Assembly (NCBI GenBank): GCA_038131165.1
Contig: JAYPOZ010000012.1
Span: 1 to 64,000, forward strand
Length of the DNA: 64,000 nucleotides
Reading direction: 5' to 3'
From: UBA6544 sp038131165
GTDB lineage: Bacteria > Pseudomonadota > Alphaproteobacteria > UBA8366
Part shown: positions 59,309 through 64,000 of the stretch, piece after piece
Position numbering within the stretch: the stretch's first letter is position 1
How the letters are laid out: each line of letters begins with the position of its first letter
Notes under the pieces: generated by a model
What the model was told of the DNA's origin: nothing
The model's input: the letters and a program-made list of their open reading frames with translations, nothing else
Databases searched by the model: none
Translations under genes and position numbers: made by a program

Positions 59309-60091
59309 CTAGCTCTCCCGCATCACCGGATTGGAAAGCGTACCGATCCCGGTGATCTCGATATCGATCCTGTCGCCGTGCTTTACCTGGGGCGAACTGC
59401 CCTCGGTGCCCATCCAGACGACGTCGCCCGGCTGCAATTCGATGTATTTCGACATCCGGGCGAGGAAGGTCTGTACGCTGAACAGCATGTTATTGGTCTT
59501 GAAGGAGATCGTCTCCTCGCCGTTCAGGCGCACCGTCGTCTGCATGTCTTCCAGATTGGCGTCGGTCTCGATCCAGGGGCCCATCGGTTTGAACGTATCG
59601 GTGTTCTTCGCGCGCCACAGGGTGCGGTCCTGCTTCTGCCAGGTCCGCTCGCTCATGTCGTTGCCGATGGTGTAACCCAGCACGCAGTCGAGCGCGTTGG
59701 CCTCGGTCAGGTGTTTCGCCTTCTTGCCGATGACGACCACCAGTTCGGCCTCGTATTCGACCTTCTCGGTGGCGTCCTTGGGGATGACGATGGTCTCGCC
59801 ATGGGCGATCAGCGCGTTGTTCGCCCGATACCCGACATCGGCCTCCGGCGGAATGTTGGGCTCATGGCCCGTTTTTGCCGCATGCTCCATGATGTGGTCG
59901 ACATAGTTAAGCCCCGCCGCATAGAACACCTTGGGCACCACCGGCACGAGCAGCTTCACGCCGTCCAGCGCTTGCGGCTCGCCGAGTTTCTCGTAGCCGC
60001 CGAACGGATTCCCGCGCACCGGCTGCACCATATCGCCCTCGACGATCCCGTAAACAGCCTCTCCCATATCCTCGAACCGCACCCAACGCAT
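59309..60091 (-). CDS. Fumarylacetoacetate hydrolase family protein
   Basis: A 260-residue FAH-fold protein: FYAAGLNYVDHIMEHA, GYRANNALIAHGETIVIPK, the metal ligands EYEAELVVVIGK (Glu/Glu) and LGYTIGNDMSERTWQ (Asp), then FKPMGPWI. Members hydrolyse or isomerise oxo-acids such as 2-hydroxyhepta-2,4-diene-1,7-dioate or fumarylpyruvate, as in aromatic meta-cleavage or gentisate routes. Its ATG at 60091 lies 32 bases from the stop of the MAPEG gene on the same strand, so they may be one unit. Confidence 0.9.
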   Translation of the reverse strand: MRWVRFEDMGEAVYGIVEGDMVQPVRGNPFGGYEKLGEPQALDGVKLLVPVVPKVFYAAGLNYVDHIMEHAAKTGHEPNIPPEADVGYRANNALIAHGETIVIPKDATEKVEYEAELVVVIGKKAKHLTEANALDCVLGYTIGNDMSERTWQKQDRTLWRAKNTDTFKPMGPWIETDANLEDMQTTVRLNGEETISFKTNNMLFSVQTFLARMSKYIELQPGDVVWMGTEGSSPQVKHGDRIDIEITGIGTLSNPVMRES

Positions 60092-60123
60092 GGCTTGCTC
60101 CCTGATTGATCCGCTCTCGAACC

Positions 60124-60513
60124 CTAGAAGATTTGGAGCAGAATCATCACGAGACCAGCAAGGCTGACGAACCAGGAAACGGAACGCACGGCCGGGATAC
60201 CGCCGATATGCGCTATGGCCATGGCGATCCGCGCCCAGAAGAAGATTTGCGCGCCCAACGCGGTCGTCGCATTCGCCAGTCCCGCGACATGCGCGACCAG
60301 CACGATGGCCGCGAAGACGGGCAGGTTCTCCACCAAGTTCATATGCGCGCGTTTCGCGCGGTGCACCCAGTCGGCGCATTCGTCATGGCTCGGTTGCGGG
60401 TAGCTCACGGCCTTGAGCGGGCCGACTTTGGCGATCAAGGCCAAGGTTTAGGGAAACGCCAGGATCACGCAGAGAGTGGCGGTATAGGCGAGCATCAACA
60501 GATCGGTCGTCAT
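60124..60513 (-). pseudogene. MAPEG family membrane protein, interrupted by one TAA
   Basis: A frame of 129 codons for a small membrane protein of the MAPEG (eicosanoid/glutathione metabolism) superfamily. ERAKRAHxNxVENLPVFAAIV-like block (HRAKRAHMNLVENLPVFAAI) and RIAMAIAHIGGIPAVRS are diagnostic, with four hydrophobic segments. The ATG at 60513 has GGGAGAG six bases upstream, but codon 22 (60448-60450) is TAA in VILAFP-stop-TLALIAKVG, where relatives have Tyr. The remainder stays in frame, so a single substitution (TAC/TAT to TAA) explains it. Confidence 0.8.
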
Positions 60514-60600
60514 GGTGTCTCTCCCGTCATTTGGATTGGAAGCGCCAGTATAGCGCATTTTCACCCAAACCCGGCGGTAAACTCACCGCGACCGAAAATC

Positions 60601-62229
60601 TCAATCGGCGAGAGTGAAGACCTCCATCTTGTGGCCGACCCCGCGCAATGCGTGCGCTCCGAGGGGCTTCACCGCGCCGGAATAAAGCCGGGCAAACTCC
60701 GCCGACATGACGACGGATACGCCGAGTTCCTTGGTCATCGCCTCGATCCGCGCCGCTTCGTTGGCGGCGGCGCCGATCACCGTAAACTCGAGACGCTCGG
60801 GAATGCCGATATTGCCGTAAGTCACGTCGCCAACATGGAGGCCGATGCCGAAGCCGATGCGCTCGCGCCCGCCCGCCCGGGCCGAGCCGTTGAGGACCGC
60901 AATCCGGTCCGAGGCTTGAATGGCCGCCGAGACCGCCGCCTCGGCCGCCGCCTCCGCGTCGCGGGCGCCGTCGCCGCCGGCACCGTCGCGCGCGATCGGG
61001 AAGATCGCCAGCACCGCGTCGCCGATAAACCGCAGGACTTCGCCGCCGTGGTCGTTCACAGCGCCGGCCATGCAATCGAAAAACTGGTTCAAATAACGCA
61101 GGAAATTCTCGCGCCCCATCGCGTCGGCAATGGGCGTCGAATCGCGCAAATCGCAGAACCAGATCACCGCGTGGATGTCCTCGCCGTCGCCCCGCTTCAC
61201 CTGCCCCTCGAGCACCCGCTCCCCGGTGCGCCGGCCGAGAAACGTCTGCATCAGCGCCACCGCGTTGCGGCGCTTCGCGTGCACCTCGTAGAGCCGGCTC
61301 AACACCGGCAGTATTTCATGGACGTGCCCCAGATTGGCCGTCGAAAACCCGTTGGGATGGTCGGTCGCCATGGTGATTGCGTTGGTCTGGCCGTCCGAGA
61401 AGATCATCGGCATGGCGACGTAATCGGTCATCCCCTCGGCACGGAGGTCCGCCAGAACCGGAAAATCGTCCTCGCCCTCGGCGCCGATCCAGCGCCGTAC
61501 CCCGCCCATGCCCTCGAATATACCGCGCAACGGGCTGTTCATGAAGGCATCGCTCTGCGCCAAATCGTGGGAAATCTCGAACCGGGTCACTTCCGGCTCC
61601 CTCTCGGACCAGGAGTAATTCGTCGCCGCCAGCAGGGGATGCAGCGTGCGGATGATCACCCGCAGCCGCCGCACCGGGATGTCGGCCTGATGCATGCACT
61701 GGACGAGACGGCGCGTCAGCTCGCGCGAGGTGGCGGCCTCCCAGGCCTCGCGCAGCAGCCAATCGATGAATGGGCTCTCCCGCGCCGAGGCCGGTGCATC
61801 TTCGCGCGCGAAGACCTGCTCGCCGTCTTCGTACCAGGCATCCATCCGGTCTTGATAGAAGGCGATGTAATCCTTGATCTCAACGGCCGGCTCGAACGGC
61901 GCCTCGTAACTCCAGGCGGCATTCTCCGCTATCGATTCACCAAACTTGACGGTCCAATAGCTGGCGTTCCCCTTAAACGGACAGTGGGTGACATGTTCGG
62001 TCCGGCTCAACGCCGCCATGCGTATGTCCGCGCGCGGAAAATAGAAACACGGCAGGTGCCGGGTCTCGCGCAGCACCATGACGCGCGTCGAATCCGCAAT
62101 GACCTCTCCGCCGAATTCGACCCGCACGCGTTTTTCGTAGGGCTTGAAATCCATGCCATAGGTATCGGCGCTCTGATGGCTCTGAATGGCGTGGGCACGG
62201 CCTTCGGATTTCGATGTATCGAGGGTCAT
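60601..62229 (-). CDS. DUF427 domain fused to class III adenylate/guanylate cyclase
   Basis: A 542-residue fusion. Residues about 25-125 are a DUF427 domain (RVRVEFGGEVIADSTRVMVL, CPFKGNASYWTVKF, AAWSYEAPFEPAVEIKDYIA), normally a stand-alone protein of unknown function. A helical region follows (about 140-350, WLLREAWEAATSRELTRRL, RTLHPLLAATNYSW), like the N-terminal part of rhizobial-type cyclases. The catalytic domain (about 350-540) has metal-binding Asp in WFCDLRDST and FIGDAVLAIFP, and NEAARIE with the transition-state Asn/Arg. The residue before FIGD is Arg (EVLRFIGD), where many cyclases have Lys, so base specificity is uncertain. It makes cAMP or cGMP and is the only signalling enzyme in the window. 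Confidence 0.85.
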   Translation of the reverse strand: MTLDTSKSEGRAHAIQSHQSADTYGMDFKPYEKRVRVEFGGEVIADSTRVMVLRETRHLPCFYFPRADIRMAALSRTEHVTHCPFKGNASYWTVKFGESIAENAAWSYEAPFEPAVEIKDYIAFYQDRMDAWYEDGEQVFAREDAPASARESPFIDWLLREAWEAATSRELTRRLVQCMHQADIPVRRLRVIIRTLHPLLAATNYSWSEREPEVTRFEISHDLAQSDAFMNSPLRGIFEGMGGVRRWIGAEGEDDFPVLADLRAEGMTDYVAMPMIFSDGQTNAITMATDHPNGFSTANLGHVHEILPVLSRLYEVHAKRRNAVALMQTFLGRRTGERVLEGQVKRGDGEDIHAVIWFCDLRDSTPIADAMGRENFLRYLNQFFDCMAGAVNDHGGEVLRFIGDAVLAIFPIARDGAGGDGARDAEAAAEAAVSAAIQASDRIAVLNGSARAGGRERIGFGIGLHVGDVTYGNIGIPERLEFTVIGAAANEAARIEAMTKELGVSVVMSAEFARLYSGAVKPLGAHALRGVGHKMEVFTLAD

Positions 62230-62395
62230 TCGGCAGTTCGGTCTGTGTCAAAGATTGACCCGATATAGGAGGAATGGGCTAACTTTACCACAAACCTTTC
62301 TGTGAGCGGCCACCCACGGCAATCGCCGGGCGCGGCGGTACGTGCTAGCATGGCCGCCGACAGAACGAACCTGAGCCGAATACAGGCGAAATGAC

Positions 62396-63991
62396 ATGAC
62401 GCGAAAGCTTAAATTCTGGGGATGGGGCTACGAAGGCGACGGCCTGGATGCCGCCGAGCAAACCAAACTCTTCGATATTTTCGGGCGCACGCTGGGATTC
62501 GCCCTCGCCGAGCCGGTGGCCGTGCCGACGCTCGACGATCTCGAACTGGCGCCGCCGCGTCTCGACGCGCCCGCGTCTCTGGCGGGCATTTGCTCGACCG
62601 CGCCCTACGATCGCGCCCTTCATACCTATGGGCAGTCTTTCCCGGATTCGGCCCGGACCTTCGCTCGCGACTTCCGTGTGGCGCCCGACATCGTCGCATA
62701 CCCGGAGACCGAAGAGGACGTCGCGCGCATCCTGGATTGGGCCGGAGGGCGCGACGCCGCAGTGATCCCCTACGGCGGCGGCACCAGTGTCGTCGGTGGG
62801 GTGGAGGCGACGGTCGGCAAGCAATATACCGGCGCCGTCTCGCTCGATCTCCGGAAGCTCGACAAGGTGCTGGAAATCGATCCGGTCTCGCGGGCCGCGC
62901 GCATCCAGGGGGGCGCGACGGGTCCCGGCCTCGAGGCCCAGCTCAAGCCTTCGGGCATGACCTTGCGGCATTTCCCGCAATCATTCGAACTCGCCACCCT
63001 CGGCGGCATGCTGGCGACGCGCTCGGGCGGACATTTCGCCACGCTCTACACCCATATCGACGACCTGACCGAGAGCATCCGCATGATCACGCCGTCGGGT
63101 CCGATGGAAAGTCTGAGATTGCCGGGCTCGGGCGCCGGCCCCAGCCCCGACCGCTTCATGCTGGGCGGCGAAGGCGCCTTCGGCGTCATCACCGAAGCCT
63201 GGATGCGCCTCCAGGGCCGGCCAACCTTCAAGGGCACGGCCAGCATTACCTTCCGCGATTTCTTCAAGGCCGCTCAAGCGGTTCGCGCCATCGCGCAGGC
63301 CGGGCTCTATCCGGCGAACGTCCGCATCGTCGACGGCGTCGAACTGATGGCGAACGGCGTCAACGACGGCTCCTATACCTTGCTCGTGGTCTCGTTCGAA
63401 TCCGCCGACCACCCGGTCGACACCTGGATGGACCGCGCGCTCGAATGCTGCGCCGATCACGGCGGATCGTTCGAGCCCGATTGGCGGGGCAATCCGCAGG
63501 CCCATCTCGAAGGCCCGGCCGGGGCCTGGCGCACCGCCTTTATCCGGATGCCCTATAACCGGGAACTGCTGACCCCGCGGGGCATCATCAGCGATACCTT
63601 CGAGACTTCGACGACTTGGGACCGTTTCGAGGATTTCTACCACGCGATCAAAGAAGCGACGGCCAAGGCCATCGAACAGGTGACCGGCAAACCCGGCGCT
63701 GTCTCCTGCCGCTTCAGCCATGCCTATCCGGACGGCCCCGCCCCCTATTTCGGCTTCCATGCCGAGGGGCGGCCGGGCGACCTGCTCGCGCAGTGGCAGG
63801 ATCTGAAGGACGCCGCCTCGGAAGCGGTAATCGCGGCAGGCGGCACCATCACCCATCATCATGCAGTGGGCCGCGACCATATGAAATGGTATCGCCGACA
63901 GCGCCCGGAGTTGTTCGGCGCGACCCTCGCCGCGGCCAAGAGAACCCTCGACCCGCGCGGAATCATGAATCCCGGCGTCGTCGTACCGTGA
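62396..63991 (+). CDS. FAD-binding oxidoreductase, alkylglycerone-phosphate synthase-like
   Basis: A 531-residue vanillyl-alcohol-oxidase-fold flavoprotein. The FAD-binding PCMH part is seen in VIPYGGGTSVVGGVEATVG and LATLGGMLATRSGGHFATLY; the C-terminal HHHAVGRDHMKWYRRQRPEL contains the HHH motif of alkyldihydroxyacetonephosphate synthase, and LDPRGIMNPGVV ends the protein. True synthases make ether lipids; bacterial homologues are also D-lactate/glycolate-type dehydrogenases, and the ATG at 62396 with an N-terminus MTRKLKFWGWGYEGDGL is typical of the synthase-like group. It is divergent from the cyclase gene, and the 166 bases between hold a promoter region only. Confidence 0.9.
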   Translation: MTRKLKFWGWGYEGDGLDAAEQTKLFDIFGRTLGFALAEPVAVPTLDDLELAPPRLDAPASLAGICSTAPYDRALHTYGQSFPDSARTFARDFRVAPDIVAYPETEEDVARILDWAGGRDAAVIPYGGGTSVVGGVEATVGKQYTGAVSLDLRKLDKVLEIDPVSRAARIQGGATGPGLEAQLKPSGMTLRHFPQSFELATLGGMLATRSGGHFATLYTHIDDLTESIRMITPSGPMESLRLPGSGAGPSPDRFMLGGEGAFGVITEAWMRLQGRPTFKGTASITFRDFFKAAQAVRAIAQAGLYPANVRIVDGVELMANGVNDGSYTLLVVSFESADHPVDTWMDRALECCADHGGSFEPDWRGNPQAHLEGPAGAWRTAFIRMPYNRELLTPRGIISDTFETSTTWDRFEDFYHAIKEATAKAIEQVTGKPGAVSCRFSHAYPDGPAPYFGFHAEGRPGDLLAQWQDLKDAASEAVIAAGGTITHHHAVGRDHMKWYRRQRPELFGATLAAAKRTLDPRGIMNPGVVVP

Positions 63992-64000
63992 AGCGGCTCG

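Noticed and set aside
12310..60450. Stop-codon reassignment or recoding (TGA as Trp, TAG as another residue)
   Set aside because: All three stops occur as the interrupting codon, and normal genes end in TAG, TGA and TAA throughout, so no single recoding fits.
60106..62268. 720-codon plus-strand open frame opposite the cyclase
   Set aside because: Antisense of the DUF427-cyclase and MAPEG genes; no recognisable motif.
1..64000. CRISPR array or phage region
   Set aside because: No regularly spaced repeats, cas genes or phage structural genes can be seen on either strand.

Overview
The window looks like a chromosomal segment of a GC-rich (about 60-65% by eye), aerobic, metabolically versatile alphaproteobacterium, plausibly from a Rhodospirillales-like uncultured lineage. 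Pointers are an EipA/DUF1134 envelope gene, perfect CtrA-type boxes (TTAA-N7-TTAA) including one upstream of motA/motB, an alphaproteobacterial-style elongator tRNA-Met, and dense sets of type III CoA-transferases, LLM flavin enzymes and Fe(II)/2-oxoglutarate dioxygenases. It is a draft assembly with a 10-N gap at 9811-9820. I see no phage, IS element, integrase, CRISPR array or rRNA. No stretch over 300 bases lacks a gene; the longest are 6215-6472 (258 bases, candidate small RNA locus) and 35971-36189 (leader of motA).

Layout. 1-11160: carboxylesterase (5' end missing), type III CoA-transferase, LLM enzyme, flavin reductase, dienelactone hydrolase divergent from a GST, then a beta-ketoadipate-like operon (CoA-transferase A and B plus an enol-lactonase-like hydrolase without its serine), a second type III CoA-transferase with the gap, and an enolase-superfamily enzyme. 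11272-17970: interrupted Pat-like acyl-CoA synthetase/acetyltransferase, Rieske dioxygenase alpha and beta, glutaminase, TauD-type dioxygenase. 18108-23775: five flavoenzymes (four LLM, one FMO) with an AT-richer membrane-protein gene set between two LLM paralogs. 23772-27906: coupled operon of two MFS paralogs, a PhyH dioxygenase and an SDR. 28022-35970: acyl-CoA dehydrogenase, EipA, and a five-gene run MmgE/PrpD, proline racemase-like, acyl-CoA dehydrogenase, M24 peptidase-like, HIBADH-like. 36190-42284: flagellar stator genes motA/motB, SDR, GFA protein, tRNA-Met, OGT-like glycosyltransferase, O-antigen ligase-like protein. 42474-50250: interrupted DUF1847 gene, citryl-CoA lyase-like protein, DM13 protein, two GMC oxidoreductases, Old Yellow Enzyme, amidohydrolase. 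50327-60513: CoA-transferase, SDRs, two convergent TauD genes, GST, LLM enzymes, interrupted TPR/SGNH gene, FAH-family enzyme and interrupted MAPEG gene. 60601-63991: a DUF427-adenylate cyclase fusion and an alkylglycerone-phosphate-synthase-like flavoprotein.

Together the genes suggest oxidative catabolism of aromatic and other organic acids: ring hydroxylation, dienelactone/enol-lactone hydrolysis, CoA transfer, acyl-CoA dehydrogenation. Motility, surface polysaccharide and envelope genes are interspersed. No recognisable DNA-binding transcription regulator is encoded anywhere in the 64 kb, although several operator-like palindromes lie in divergent promoters.

The features most worth following up are: an apparent stand-alone small RNA locus between convergent genes; a DUF427-class III cyclase fusion; a hydrolase whose GxSxG elbow reads G-T-A-M-G; an M24 protein with a substituted metal ligand; two perfect CtrA boxes; and four otherwise intact genes each broken by one in-frame stop codon (TGA, TAG, TGA, TAA), which may be recent decay or substitution errors in the assembly.
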